NCBI GenBank assembly: GCA_016707705.1
Contig: JADJHD010000023.1
Span: 1 to 64,000 of the forward strand
Origin: Bacteroidales bacterium
GTDB taxonomy: Bacteria > Bacteroidota > Bacteroidia > Bacteroidales > UBA4417
Direction: 5' to 3'
DNA: 64,000 nucleotides
Under the pieces are notes generated by a model that saw nothing but the letters and a program-made list of their open reading frames with translations, had not been told where the DNA came from and searched no databases. A program made the translations under genes and the position numbers. Shown here piece by piece: positions 8,928 through 18,058 of this stretch. Every line of letters begins with the position of its first letter. Position 1 is the first letter of the stretch.

Positions 8928-9581
8928 GTGAACAAAATCAGGATTAAAGTCTGCTGCATCAGCTCCTTGCAAGAAGCCATGCAAGCGATTGAATTCGGGG
9001 CCTCAGCTTTAGGACTTGTCGGTGCAATGCCCAGCGGACCGGGTGTAATCAGTGATGAACTTATCCGGGAGATTGCTGCAGCCATACCCCCTCCGATCGC
9101 CAGTTTCCTGCTAAGCAGTGAAGTAACTTCTTTAGGGATCGAACGGCATTACCAACGCACCTTTCCGAATACTATTCAGCTGGTTGACCATTTGCCATCC
9201 AAGGAGTATGCACTACTGCGAAAAGCACTGCCTTCCATAAGACTTGTGCAGGTCATTCATGTGCTGGATGAGAAATCCATTGATGAGGCAATGGAAGCAT
9301 CCGAGCTTGCTGATGCCTTGCTTCTGGACTCAGGAAACCCGCGACTGGCTGTTAAAGAGCTTGGAGGTACCGGCAGAACGCATAACTGGCAGCTCAGCAG
9401 AAGCATTGTTGAGCAGTCAAGAAAACCTGTTTTCCTTGCGGGAGGCCTGAATCCCGGCAATGTAGCTGAAGCAATTGAGAGAGTGCAGCCCTTCGGAATC
9501 GATGTATGCAGTGGAGTAAGAACAGAAGGCAATTTAGATCCCGTAAAGCTCGAAGCTTTCTTTAAAGCAGCGGGGTACTGA
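8928..9581 (+). CDS. Phosphoribosylanthranilate isomerase-family protein
   Basis: A 217-aa TIM barrel resembling TrpF, which isomerises PRA in tryptophan synthesis. The catalytic Cys is at position 9 in KVCCIS (the usual motif is KxCG). A general-acid Asp lies in ALLLDSGN. The phosphate-binding loops are LGGTGRTHNW, FLAGGLNPGNV and DVCSGVRTEG. The start is a GTG at 8928, with no in-frame ATG nearby. No other trp gene is adjacent, and the CC in place of CG is non-standard, so it could be an orphan TrpF or a paralogue with another substrate. Confidence 0.7.
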   Translation: MNKIRIKVCCISSLQEAMQAIEFGASALGLVGAMPSGPGVISDELIREIAAAIPPPIASFLLSSEVTSLGIERHYQRTFPNTIQLVDHLPSKEYALLRKALPSIRLVQVIHVLDEKSIDEAMEASELADALLLDSGNPRLAVKELGGTGRTHNWQLSRSIVEQSRKPVFLAGGLNPGNVAEAIERVQPFGIDVCSGVRTEGNLDPVKLEAFFKAAGY

Positions 9582-9639
9582 AAAGAATAAGTCACGTATT
9601 TAGAGATTATTTAAAAATGTTATTTCCTGAAGAATTCAC

Positions 9640-9847
9640 CCGCCGGCGGGCGGACGGAATGCTGAAGGCAGAAGCCAGGAGCCATCCGCCGGCTGGCGGA
9701 CAGGAGTCAGAAGTCAGAATACAGAAGTCAGAATACAGAAGTCTGAGCCCAGAAGTCAGAATATGGGAGTCATCCGCCGGCTGGCGGACAGGAGCCAAAT
9801 AATGGTTCTGTTTTCTCAATTCTGAATTCTGTCCGCCGGCTGGCGGA
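9640..9847. repeat. Cluster of GC-rich palindromes in short tandem repeats
   Basis: Four copies of a 15-16 nt GC-rich palindrome: CCGCCGGCGGGCGGA at 9640-9654 and TCCGCCGGCTGGCGGA at 9685-9700, 9773-9788 and 9832-9847. They are embedded in an AT-richer AGAAGTCAGAATAC-type tandem repeat (about 9705-9765). Short open frames across this stretch consist only of repeat sequence and are not genes. The whole 9582-9919 gap holds nothing else. Confidence 0.85.
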
Positions 9848-9919
9848 TGACTTCTTTCTTACCTCATTTTAGTAATTTTAAACAATTTCTTTCACTTACA
9901 CAAATAGTATTTCCCAACT

Positions 9920-10495
9920 ATGGCAACAGACAGTATTGAAGACAAAACCTTTGATAAAGCAGAATTCACTTCCACCCCTCTGCCTGCCAAGGAATTTGAG
10001 AATTGCAGCTTCAGGAATTGTGATTTCGCCAATGCTGATTTGACAGGCATAGTGTTTATTGAATGTGTATTTACCGGATGCAATCTGAGTCTTGCAAAAC
10101 TAAAGGGAACCTCATTCAGGGATGTAAAGTTTAAGGACTGCAAGATGCTGGGACTGCGCTTCGATCAATGCCATACGTTTGGACTGGAATTCAGGTTCGA
10201 CAATTGTATTCTGAATCATTCCACCTTCTTCCAGCTAAAGATCAGAAAAACCATCTTCAACAAGTCACAACTGATGGAGGTGGATTTCAACACTGCTGAT
10301 CTTACCGGGGCATCCTTTGCAGACTGCAACCTCGACAGGGCTTACTTTGAAAATACAATACTGGAGAAGGCTGACTTTACCACTGCTTCAAACTACACTC
10401 TCGATCCTGAAAATAATCATATTAAGAAAGCCCGCTTTTCAACTGAAGGATTGCCGGGTTTGCTGAGCAAGTATGATATTGTGATCGAAGATTAA
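9920..10495 (+). CDS. Pentapeptide repeat protein (Qnr-like fold)
   Basis: A 191-aa cytoplasmic protein made almost wholly of A(D/N)LxF-type pentapeptides (NCSFRNCDFANADLTG, TADLTGASFADCNLDRAYF). These build a right-handed quadrilateral beta-helix. A short break near residues 85-100 divides two repeat blocks. Size and layout resemble chromosomal Qnr/McbG-like proteins, which mimic DNA and protect gyrase, but the sequence alone does not establish quinolone resistance. It is a single gene following the repeat-filled spacer and converges on a lipoprotein gene. Confidence 0.85.
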   Translation: MATDSIEDKTFDKAEFTSTPLPAKEFENCSFRNCDFANADLTGIVFIECVFTGCNLSLAKLKGTSFRDVKFKDCKMLGLRFDQCHTFGLEFRFDNCILNHSTFFQLKIRKTIFNKSQLMEVDFNTADLTGASFADCNLDRAYFENTILEKADFTTASNYTLDPENNHIKKARFSTEGLPGLLSKYDIVIED

Positions 10496-10545
10496 TCGTT
10501 GCTGCAAAAGGGGATTTTCAGGAATGGGTGATCTGCTCCGGATAT

Positions 10546-10629
10546 AAAACAAGAAACCCCTCCGGTAATATCTTGCCTAGTAAATGGCAATGACATCGCG
10601 GAAGGGTCTCAAAAATCCGGTTAACCGGA
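10546..10629. terminator. Possible bidirectional terminator region
   Basis: Between two convergent genes there is an imperfect long-range stem (ACCCCTCCG near 10555 with CGGAAGGGTC near 10599) and a perfect 14-bp palindrome TCCGGTTAACCGGA at 10616-10629. Neither has a strong T tract, so the call is weak. Confidence 0.35.
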
Positions 10630-10633
10630 AGAA

Positions 10634-11347
10634 TTATTTCTTTACAACCTTGGCATTTTCCATGATTACTGCATACGCGTAACCAGCACCAAAATCCTTA
10701 TCAAGAGTAATAGTTCCTTCAACAAGAACGAAATCACCCACCTGGGCAACATCCTTAGTTGTAACAGTGAGGTCATAATCACCGTTATTATCGGTACCGT
10801 CCTGGATATGAAGCCAGTTCATTCCCATAATTTCGGTGTTCACTTTCACAACCTGAGCGTGAATTTTTACAGGCTTGCCGGCAAAGGCATTCCTCTTTTC
10901 GAAGACCTGAGCAATGGTCGTACTTCCTTCAACAGGCTCAACCTTAACGGTTACCTTTTCAGGGGCTGACTTTTCAGCACCAGGTGAAACGGCTGGCTTG
11001 TTATTAACCATGGCAATAGGCTCCTTGCTGAATGCCTGAACAAAATAGATCTTTTCGAAAGTGCGTTTCAGTTCCTTGCTGGTGAAATTCTCCATTTCCA
11101 TATCCTTGGCGAAATAATAGACTTCACCCTTGGCAACTTCCTGACGTGAAACAGCAAGCCATACTTCCTTGCCATCATCCATTCCCTTGATATAAGTATA
11201 ATTGCCGGTTTGCAATACTTCTTCAACAGTAATCCTGGCTGTGCCGGGAGCAAGTTTAACCTCACCTTCCTTATTCTTTGGCTTGCATGCTACAATCAAA
11301 ACAGCCAACACGGCAAAACTCAGGAACAGTCTGATATTCAATTTCAT
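10634..11347 (-). CDS. Lipoprotein with two small OB-fold-like modules
   Basis: A 237-aa exported lipoprotein: signal peptide with lipobox LIVAC, mature N-terminus CKPKNKEGE. Residues about 38-105 and 140-235 each resemble the OB-fold module found in small Bacteroidota periplasmic proteins (TYIKGMDDGKEVWLAV; then GMNWLHIQDGTDNNGDYDLTV with VGDFVLVEGTITLDKDFG). They are joined by a Pro/Glu/Lys-rich linker. The ligand is unknown, and nucleic-acid binding should not be assumed from the fold. It is divergently transcribed from the YqhA gene. Confidence 0.7.
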   Translation of the reverse strand: MKLNIRLFLSFAVLAVLIVACKPKNKEGEVKLAPGTARITVEEVLQTGNYTYIKGMDDGKEVWLAVSRQEVAKGEVYYFAKDMEMENFTSKELKRTFEKIYFVQAFSKEPIAMVNNKPAVSPGAEKSAPEKVTVKVEPVEGSTTIAQVFEKRNAFAGKPVKIHAQVVKVNTEIMGMNWLHIQDGTDNNGDYDLTVTTKDVAQVGDFVLVEGTITLDKDFGAGYAYAVIMENAKVVKK

Positions 11348-11525
11348 ATTAATGGTTATTTGGGATTAATCCTTCGTTGATTTATGGGGCAAAGATATTC
11401 ATTAATCTGAATAAGTTTATATTATGGAAACTGGAAAGGAAAAGAATTGACTCTAACGTTATGATGGCAGGCAATACCTTGATTTTCAATAATCAAAATA
11501 GCTCAAATGTTGTACTTTTACTGTT

Positions 11526-11581
11526 ATATGTCAGAACCCCCGAATGTTGGGGTAGCGCTAAACAATCAATGCCTGACATAT
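11526..11581. other. Nested inverted repeat upstream of the YqhA-family gene
   Basis: Outer arms ATATGTCAG (11526-11534) and CTGACATAT (11573-11581) are a perfect 9-bp inverted repeat. They enclose a smaller hairpin of ACCCCC with GGGGT around 11536-11553. It sits 37 nt before the YqhA-family start in a 270-nt gap that otherwise holds nothing recognisable. It could be a structured leader, an operator pair or a miniature element. Confidence 0.45.
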
Positions 11582-11617
11582 GTTATTAATAGCAATAGAA
11601 AAACTAACTGACAGAAG

Positions 11618-12127
11618 ATGAAATCCATCGAAGATCTCCTTGAGAAGTTTATAATTTACAGCCGCTGGATGCAGGCTCCTGTATACCTGGGATTGATCAT
11701 TGCCTCATTGGCCTACTCCGTTCATTTCATAATAGAACTGGTAAAAATGCTGGCTGCCTTCGGGACCTACAACCAAACTACATTTATGCTTGCCATCCTT
11801 GGGCTTATTGATATCTCAATGGTCATTAACCTTTTGATTGTAGTAATAATCGGAGGATACTGGACCTTTGTAAGCAAAATTGAAATGGCTAAAGACACTG
11901 ATCAGCTTGACTATCTGGGTAAAATCACGGCCAGTTCGCTGAAGATTAAACTGATTGTTTCACTGGTAAGCATTTCAGGAGTTCACCTGCTCGAAACCTT
12001 CATAAACATTAAGAATTTTGAAATTGAACAGGTAATAATGAAGATTGCCATTCACCTGGTTTTCATAATCTCAGCGCTTCTGCTTGCCTGGACGGATAAA
12101 TTGCAGGATTCAAAGAAATCTGCCTGA
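11618..12127 (+). CDS. UPF0114 (YqhA) family membrane protein
   Basis: A 169-aa inner-membrane protein with four predicted helices (about residues 20-42, 58-82, 108-128, 138-158). It has the family's N-terminal LLEKFIIYSRWMQAPVYLGL and central ILGLIDISMVINLLIVVIIGGY segments. Function is unknown in all organisms. It is a single gene transcribed toward the T9SS cargo gene 54 nt downstream, possibly as a unit. Confidence 0.85.
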   Translation: MKSIEDLLEKFIIYSRWMQAPVYLGLIIASLAYSVHFIIELVKMLAAFGTYNQTTFMLAILGLIDISMVINLLIVVIIGGYWTFVSKIEMAKDTDQLDYLGKITASSLKIKLIVSLVSISGVHLLETFINIKNFEIEQVIMKIAIHLVFIISALLLAWTDKLQDSKKSA

Positions 12128-12181
12128 TTATCAAGCTAAAATCATAGTACCTTTAGAAATCGATTACTCAAATTTGTTGTC

Positions 12182-13405
12182 ATGAAATCAAAAATACTGC
12201 TGTTAGCTTTGTTGATCAGCCTGTTCAGCACTTCCAATGCACAAATAAGGCTGGTTGGAGCTCATCCAAACCAGAACTCCGGATTGATTGACATTCTAAA
12301 ATGGCAGGCGCTTGAACCAGCTTCGGTTGAAACTATTCCCTCCCTATTGCAGGCCTATCTGATGAGCTCATCATCATTCAATTCCTATTATAGCACCTAT
12401 TACCTGAGTGGTTACGGTGCATCTGCGAATGGATTGCTTGCTTTCAACACCGTCACCAATGAGCAGTCGATTCAGCCCTTTACCAATTATTCCAATATTT
12501 CGGAGATCGATATGAGCACAGGAATTATCTACACCCTTGATGCTCAGCCTGCAGATCATATTTCAGTGTATTCCTTCAATCCTGAAACCGGCATGGAACA
12601 GTTGGTCGGGATGGTTGAAGAACCCGGAATATACGGACTCACAGTGGATGCTATCGGATTTGATTCAGATAATGGAATAATCTATTACGCAGGTGAAGAT
12701 GGTCAATCTGTTCTCAGTTTGTTCAGCATTCCGGTCAGGGATTCGGTATTCAGCTGGACAAAAATTGCGCTCAGCAGCACTACCGAAACCTTTTATGTTA
12801 CCAGTCTGAATTATGACAATGAGAACAACAAACTCTATGTACTTGACCGGGAAGTAAGTCAGGGTGGAGTTGTTGTGGACAGCTACATATCAGAAGTAAA
12901 CATCAGTACAGGACAGGTCACGCAAAGAGGATTATTGGAAGGATTTGATGGGTTCACCATGGGTTCATCATCGTTCGATCAGTATACAGCCAACTATATA
13001 ATTATTGGATACCAGACATCCTCAGCTATTCCACAGATGATCCTGTTCAACACTTATGACAACACTTATGAAACAGGATTTGTCCCGGATGAAGTATCTG
13101 AGATTGTTTGCGACAATTATGCCTATGCAAAAAGTGCCTATGGAACAACAGGCATCAAAAAGAACTCCTCATCAGAAGTCAGTATTGCACCAAATCCTGC
13201 AGGCAGTATTACTACAATCAGAAACACTTTCGGATTCTCAAAACTCACAGTTTTCGATCTTGCCGGAAACGCTCTGCTTCAATCTGATATCAGCAATCAA
13301 AAGGAGATCAGGTTAGACCTTAGCAAGATTCCAGCAGGAACCTATTTCATCAGATTCGAAGGCAGGAACGAAACTGCAGTAAAGAAACTGGTAGTTCTGC
13401 AATAG
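12182..13405 (+). CDS. Type IX-secreted beta-propeller-like protein
   Basis: A 407-aa protein with signal peptide (cleavage near FSTSNAQ). The body (residues about 30-320) is rich in beta-strands, with repeated sequence of the form S-N-G-x-I-Y resembling a propeller. The last about 75 residues form a type A Por-secretion sorting domain: VSIAPNPAGS, then LTVFDLAGNALLQ, LDLSKIPAGTYFIRFE and a terminal KKLVVLQ. It should be exported to the outer surface through the type IX system. No enzymatic motif is visible. The stop lies 13 nt from the convergent PD40 gene. Confidence 0.85.
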   Translation: MKSKILLLALLISLFSTSNAQIRLVGAHPNQNSGLIDILKWQALEPASVETIPSLLQAYLMSSSSFNSYYSTYYLSGYGASANGLLAFNTVTNEQSIQPFTNYSNISEIDMSTGIIYTLDAQPADHISVYSFNPETGMEQLVGMVEEPGIYGLTVDAIGFDSDNGIIYYAGEDGQSVLSLFSIPVRDSVFSWTKIALSSTTETFYVTSLNYDNENNKLYVLDREVSQGGVVVDSYISEVNISTGQVTQRGLLEGFDGFTMGSSSFDQYTANYIIIGYQTSSAIPQMILFNTYDNTYETGFVPDEVSEIVCDNYAYAKSAYGTTGIKKNSSSEVSIAPNPAGSITTIRNTFGFSKLTVFDLAGNALLQSDISNQKEIRLDLSKIPAGTYFIRFEGRNETAVKKLVVLQ

Positions 13406-13418
13406 CAAAACTTTCTCT

Positions 13419-14522
13419 TTATTCCTTCCAATCTGCAATGAACAGGTTTGTGTATCTTGTTCCTCCATTATTTCGGTTGGAGGAGAATATAAGTCTCTTG
13501 CCATCGTAGGAAAACATTGGGAAAGCATCAAAAACAGGATCAAAGGTAATTTGCTCCAATCCGCTTCCATCAAGGTTTACCATGAAAAGATTGAAATTAA
13601 ATCCGTGGCTTCCTGCGTGATTTGAGCTGAAAATAATTTTCTCACCGGAAGGACTGAAAAAGGGAGCCCAGTTGGCTTTTCCAAGATGAGTCACCTGTCG
13701 GAGATCAGAACCATCAACATTGCAGGTATATATTTCCATGGCGGTTGGTGCAACCAGTCCTTCCTTAAGCAAATCCTTATACTCTTTTATTGCTTCCGGA
13801 GTTTGTGGTCTGGAAGCCCTGAACACCAGCTTTTTGCCATCGGGCGAAAAGAATGCACCACCATCATATCCTAGTCCAAAGGTAACCTGCTTCACATTGT
13901 TGCCTTTCAAATCACAGGTATAGAGTTCAAGATCACCGCTGCGATCGGAAGTGAAGACAATCAAATCACCCTTTGGGGATACCGTTGCCTCAGCATCATA
14001 ACCGGGCGATTTTATTAGAGTATCGACTATATTGCCTTTTAAATCAGAGATATAGATATCGAAATCAGCATACAGGGGCCATAGGTATTTTCCGTCAGAA
14101 CGCCTTTCCGGATCTTTGGGACAAGCATCTCCTCCCGAACGGGTTGAAGCATAAAGGATGGACTTGTCACCGGGCATGAAATATGAACAGGTGGTACGTC
14201 CGACACCATTGCTGATCAGCTGTGGCATATGGTTCAGCATATCGCCGTCGCTGAAGGGGAAATAGAAAATCTGATCGCAGGGAGCATTCCATTCAGGAGT
14301 TTTAGCCTGAAAGGTCACCATGGAATTATCGAAGCTAAAGTAAGCCTCAGCATAATCGCCACTTTGAGTTAGCTGACGAATATTTGCAAGATGTTTTTCC
14401 TGCTGGTAATGAACAGTGGTGTCTGGTTTGGAATTACCTGATTGTGAATGATGTTGCTGTGCGAAAGCGAGAGTTGGAAGTAAAAAAACGAGTAATTGGA
14501 AGATGTTTCTTGAGATTTTCAT
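13419..14522 (-). CDS. Periplasmic TolB-like PD40 beta-propeller protein
   Basis: A 367-aa protein with signal peptide (LLPTLAFAQQ). At least four PD40/WD40-like blades follow the pattern F-S-P-D/S-G-K-x-I-x-F-x-S-x-R: ATVSPKGDLIVFTSDRSG, GAFFSPDGKKLVFRASRP, APFFSPSGEKIIFSSNHAG and PMFSYDGKRLIFSSNRN. It resembles TolB-type propellers and the N-terminal propellers of peptidases, but has no catalytic domain. It probably serves protein-protein or substrate binding in the periplasm. Start is ATG at 14522. The 266 nt upstream hold no other feature. Confidence 0.85.
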   Translation of the reverse strand: MKISRNIFQLLVFLLPTLAFAQQHHSQSGNSKPDTTVHYQQEKHLANIRQLTQSGDYAEAYFSFDNSMVTFQAKTPEWNAPCDQIFYFPFSDGDMLNHMPQLISNGVGRTTCSYFMPGDKSILYASTRSGGDACPKDPERRSDGKYLWPLYADFDIYISDLKGNIVDTLIKSPGYDAEATVSPKGDLIVFTSDRSGDLELYTCDLKGNNVKQVTFGLGYDGGAFFSPDGKKLVFRASRPQTPEAIKEYKDLLKEGLVAPTAMEIYTCNVDGSDLRQVTHLGKANWAPFFSPSGEKIIFSSNHAGSHGFNFNLFMVNLDGSGLEQITFDPVFDAFPMFSYDGKRLIFSSNRNNGGTRYTNLFIADWKE

Positions 14523-14788
14523 AGTGTTATTTTATTCATTCGGGAATTAAAGGGTTTGAAACTGAACAATTCAGCATCTATAAAAGTTTAGCTTACATAG
14601 AATAATTTCATTTCTGAAGTTCAGGCATGTTTCGGAACTAATGACCCACGTTTGGATCAATACCAATGAACGCCTAAATCGGCAGAAGCGACTTTATTAA
14701 TTTAACTTGTTGCTTAATAAGAATGTGGCGTTGCTGAACAGTAGTATTGAAACCTCTGGCATCTCGCTATTAACTCAATTCAACCATA

Positions 14789-15538
14789 ATGCCCTGCCAA
14801 AATATATATGAAGTATTAGAAGAACTTGACAAAATCATTGAATCAACAGTCAAGGAAAACAATTACCTGGGCATATTTGCCTACGTCTATCGAAGGACAA
14901 CCGCTGAAGTCCTGAAAGGCGTGGAAAATAAATCATTCGATGATAATGCAAGGATGGTTCGGCTGGATGTGACTTTTGCCAATTTGTACCTGCAAGCTTA
15001 TCAGGATTACCGTATGAACCGGATGATCAGCCAGTCGTGGCAGACTGCTTTTGATGCCAAAAATGAGGAACTCACCATCTTGCAGCACATCATGCTTGGA
15101 ATGAATGCCCATATCAATCTGGATCTCGCAATTGCTGCATCTACGGTCATGGAAGGTGCAGATATTCATCTCCTGAAAGAGGACTTCAATCGGGTGAATG
15201 TTGTTCTTGCTCATATTGTTGATGAACTGCAGAAAAAAACGGGAAAAGTCTCACGCTTTCTCTTTCTCCTCGACTGGGCAGGAAAAAGGAATGATGAAAA
15301 GTTCATCGATTTCAGCATGGCGAAAGCCAGGGAACAGTCGTGGAACTCAGCAGTAGCCCTTTGGTCATTGGATGTGAATGCGAGGACAGAGGCTACTTAC
15401 CGTTTGGATACTGCAGTGAATTTGCTTGCTACTCAAGTGAGATTACCATCTTCGGGTTTACTAAGAAGATTGCTTCGATTTATAGGATATTTTGAAGAGA
15501 AGAGTGTTTCCAAAATCATCAATGCGATGAAGGAGTAG
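14789..15538 (+). CDS. DUF5995 family protein
   Basis: A 249-aa, mainly helical, cytoplasmic protein with the family's central GMNAHINLDLAIAA segment (residues about 108-121) and a downstream DFNRVN...DELQKK helix. The His, Asn and Asp in that segment look like a possible active or metal site, but function is unknown. It converges on the phosphoesterase gene with a 73-nt gap. Confidence 0.7.
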   Translation: MPCQNIYEVLEELDKIIESTVKENNYLGIFAYVYRRTTAEVLKGVENKSFDDNARMVRLDVTFANLYLQAYQDYRMNRMISQSWQTAFDAKNEELTILQHIMLGMNAHINLDLAIAASTVMEGADIHLLKEDFNRVNVVLAHIVDELQKKTGKVSRFLFLLDWAGKRNDEKFIDFSMAKAREQSWNSAVALWSLDVNARTEATYRLDTAVNLLATQVRLPSSGLLRRLLRFIGYFEEKSVSKIINAMKE

Positions 15539-15611
15539 GGCTGACTGAGCTCAGGCAGAATCATTATGCGCAAAGATGTTTCCCACGTTATTCCTTAGTA
15601 ATTTGAATTGC

Positions 15612-16472
15612 CTAAATCAGGAATCGTTCTGCCCACTGAGGATTGTGAAGTTCAAACACAACCAACGATAATTCAGGTCCGTCGTGGGCTGCATTGAAGG
15701 CGAAGGTCCTGCCAAACTTCTCCTGCCAGTTTCCGGTTAATCTGGTCGACTCATGCACATGTCCGTGAAGAGTAATAAACGGCTGCTTTTCTTCAATAAA
15801 GCGCTGAATTGCAATACTCCCCACATTGACATCCAGAGGAACATGGTCGAAAGTCTTTCCATCGAGATCTGCCCTGTCGAGCTGGCATTTATAGGGAGGA
15901 GAATGAAACAGGAAAACGCTGTGGCTCATTTCGTCGGAGCCGGTCATAGCTTCAAGGTCCTTTGCGATTGTATCCCATTCCGGATCACCATGCGGCGGAG
16001 CAGTTCGCTTGCCTTCCATGGGTGAAATGCAACCCGGATCAACGAAGCGCGACACATCGTATTTCTCCCAATCCTTTAACAGAAATGGAGTTGGAGGTAC
16101 GAAGGCATATCCATAGAAACGGTATTTCCCGATAACACGGCACTTCATATTGAGATTGGTCCAAAGACCTTCAGCTTCACCTTCGGGCAATGCTGATAAA
16201 AGATCTTTCCGGTCATCATTTCCGGGAATGAGGTAGACATCAGGATAGGTGCAATCCATTTGCTGCTTCATCTTTCTGAATTTCTTCAGGATGAAGTCTG
16301 TCCCGAAATTATCTATTTTCTCAAAACCGCTTCTGCCTTCGATGCTTTTATGTGGAAGCAAATCACCTCCCAGAAAGACAAAATCAGGTTTATCGACACG
16401 AATTTTCCTGATCAGGTTTTCGTACCGGCTCATTTTGCCATGCAGGTCGCTAACAAAGAAGCATTTATTCAT
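15612..16472 (-). CDS. Calcineurin-like metallophosphoesterase
   Basis: A 286-aa soluble enzyme with the ordered metal-site motifs of the superfamily: SDLHG (residues 8-12), GGDLLPH, PGNDD, FHSPP and HGHVHE. The dinuclear centre hydrolyses phosphoesters, but the substrate cannot be told from sequence. C-terminal residues AFNAAHDGPELSLVVFELH complete the sandwich. It is divergent from pdxA across a repeat-filled spacer. Confidence 0.85.
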   Translation of the reverse strand: MNKCFFVSDLHGKMSRYENLIRKIRVDKPDFVFLGGDLLPHKSIEGRSGFEKIDNFGTDFILKKFRKMKQQMDCTYPDVYLIPGNDDRKDLLSALPEGEAEGLWTNLNMKCRVIGKYRFYGYAFVPPTPFLLKDWEKYDVSRFVDPGCISPMEGKRTAPPHGDPEWDTIAKDLEAMTGSDEMSHSVFLFHSPPYKCQLDRADLDGKTFDHVPLDVNVGSIAIQRFIEEKQPFITLHGHVHESTRLTGNWQEKFGRTFAFNAAHDGPELSLVVFELHNPQWAERFLI

Positions 16473-16562
16473 AAAATAGTTCTGCTGCTCAAATATAGTT
16501 ATTCCCCTTTAACCGCAGAAATCGGACTTTTTCGTCAATTCTTAATTATCGTTCTTTCGAAA

Positions 16563-16897
16563 GTTCGGGGTTCGGGGTTCGGGGTTCTTAGTATTTCTAA
16601 GTGTCCGCCGCGGCGGATAAGTGTCTTAGTGGTTCTAAATTCTTGCAAGTAGCACTAAATAGAACACGGATGACACGGATCCGCCGGCTGGCGGACAGAT
16701 TTACACGGATCTGATCATTGAAAATTAACTTTCATTTTCATCCGCCAGCCGGCGGACTCCGCTTCGCTACGCATCTTCATCCGCCAGCCGGCGGACTCCG
16801 CTTCGCTGCGCATCTTCACATCTCCCCTTGTCTCCTAGTCTCCCCGTCCCCTTGTCCCCCCGTCCCCAAATCCGCAATCCGCAATCAAAAATCAGAA
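16563..16897. repeat. Composite dispersed intergenic repeat, copy 1
   Basis: Modules in order: (GGTTCGG)n at 16563-16587; TTAGTATTTCTAAGTGT...TTAGTGGTTCTAAATT; GAACACGGATGACACGGAT...; two 39-nt direct units at 16741-16779 and 16780-16818; and (TCCGCAAT)n near 16867-16885. GC palindromes interrupt it at 16604-16617, 16680-16695, 16741-16756 and 16780-16795. The same module order recurs at 29744 and 41330. The stretch from 16473 to 16932 has no gene. Confidence 0.8.
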
Positions 16898-16932
16898 ATA
16901 ACCTCCCCCTCCTCCTCTTTCAGTCAAAACAG

Positions 16933-16940
16933 TATCTTTG
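16933..16940 (+). promoter_or_regulatory. -7 promoter element TATCTTTG for pdxA
   Basis: A perfect TAnnTTTG element whose last base is 21 nt before the ATG at 16961. It excludes the far-upstream alternative start at 16718, which would translate the intergenic repeat. Confidence 0.7.
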
Positions 16941-16960
16941 TATCTTTAAAGAAAGAGAGC

Positions 16961-18034
16961 ATGATCAAAACACCGGATAATGAAAACAGGATAGTTGTTG
17001 GTATCAGCCATGGAGATATCAATAGCATCAGTTATGAAGTCATCATTAAGAGTTGCCTCGACCAGCGCATTCTTGAGCTGTTCACTCCAGTGGTGTACGG
17101 ACTTTCGAAGGTGGCAACCTATCACAGGAAGCTACTCAATATTCCCGATTTCAGCTTCCAGGTGATACAAAAGGCAGAACAGGCAACTTTGAAAAGGCCT
17201 AACCTGCTGAATCTGCACGATAAGGATCTCAAGATTGAACTGGGAGAATCCACCACCCTGGCTGGTGAAACCGCAATGCTCTCGCTGAATGCAGCCATAG
17301 AAGACCTTAAGAAGGGGCTGATCGACGTTCTCGTAACCGCACCCCTGAACAAGAATAATGTCCAGGCTTCCATGGAGCAGCCTTTTAGCGGACATACTGA
17401 GTACCTGGCACAGAAACTTGGGGCCAGGGATCAGCTGATGCTTCTGGTTAGCAATAACCTCAGGGTAGGACTGGTTACAGGACATATTCCCCTTGAAAAA
17501 GTGGCTGAAACCATTACTGCTGAACTGATACAGAAGAAACTGAAATTGATGGAATCATCCCTTAAAATGGATTTTGCCATCCGCAAACCCCGTATTGCTG
17601 TCCTTGGGTTGAATCCCCATGCCGGTGATGGCGGATTGCTTGGGAACCAGGAGAATGAAATCCTGATGCCCGTGATCAAGAAAGCACAGGATAGTGATAT
17701 GCTTGTATACGGACCCTTCCCGGCTGACGGATTCTTTGCAGCCAGACAATACCAGCAATTCGATGGTATTCTGGCGATGTATCATGATCAGGGACTTATC
17801 CCCTTCAAGACACTTGCCTTTGAAAACGGAGTGAATTTCACAGCAGGACTTCCGTATGTGAGAACCTCCCCTGACCATGGAACTGCCTATGACATTGCCG
17901 GTAAGGACATAGCTTCGGCTGATTCAATGAGAGCAGCAATTTACCTGGCTTGTGATATCTTCAACAACAGGCAGATGTGGAATGAAATCAACAAGAATCC
18001 CCTCGCCATTGGCAAAATGGAGAAGGAAAATTAG
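16961..18034 (+). CDS. pdxA: 4-hydroxythreonine-4-phosphate dehydrogenase
   Basis: A 357-aa NAD-dependent enzyme of vitamin B6 (PLP) synthesis. The ATG at 16961 was chosen because a promoter lies just upstream and because sequence before it is repeat translation (HPPAGGLRFA twice). Conserved segments: FSGHTEYLAQKLG, GLNPHAGDGGLLGNQE (metal and substrate His), YGPFPADGFF and AMYHDQGLIPFK. The N-terminal loop reads GISHGDINSISYEV instead of the proteobacterial GDPAGIGPE, a form that appears usual for this phylum. murF-alr follows 24 nt downstream, so the two are probably cotranscribed. Confidence 0.9.
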   Translation: MIKTPDNENRIVVGISHGDINSISYEVIIKSCLDQRILELFTPVVYGLSKVATYHRKLLNIPDFSFQVIQKAEQATLKRPNLLNLHDKDLKIELGESTTLAGETAMLSLNAAIEDLKKGLIDVLVTAPLNKNNVQASMEQPFSGHTEYLAQKLGARDQLMLLVSNNLRVGLVTGHIPLEKVAETITAELIQKKLKLMESSLKMDFAIRKPRIAVLGLNPHAGDGGLLGNQENEILMPVIKKAQDSDMLVYGPFPADGFFAARQYQQFDGILAMYHDQGLIPFKTLAFENGVNFTAGLPYVRTSPDHGTAYDIAGKDIASADSMRAAIYLACDIFNNRQMWNEINKNPLAIGKMEKEN

Positions 18035-18058
18035 AAAAGGCTTAGGGATTGACAGGAT

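Noticed and set aside
9617..9819. Short ORFs on both strands in the repeat cluster
   Set aside because: They are composed of tandem and palindromic repeat sequence and lack any protein-like pattern.
16718..16960. 81-residue N-terminal extension of PdxA
   Set aside because: It is a translation of intergenic repeats (two near-identical 13-residue blocks) and lies upstream of the promoter element at 16933.
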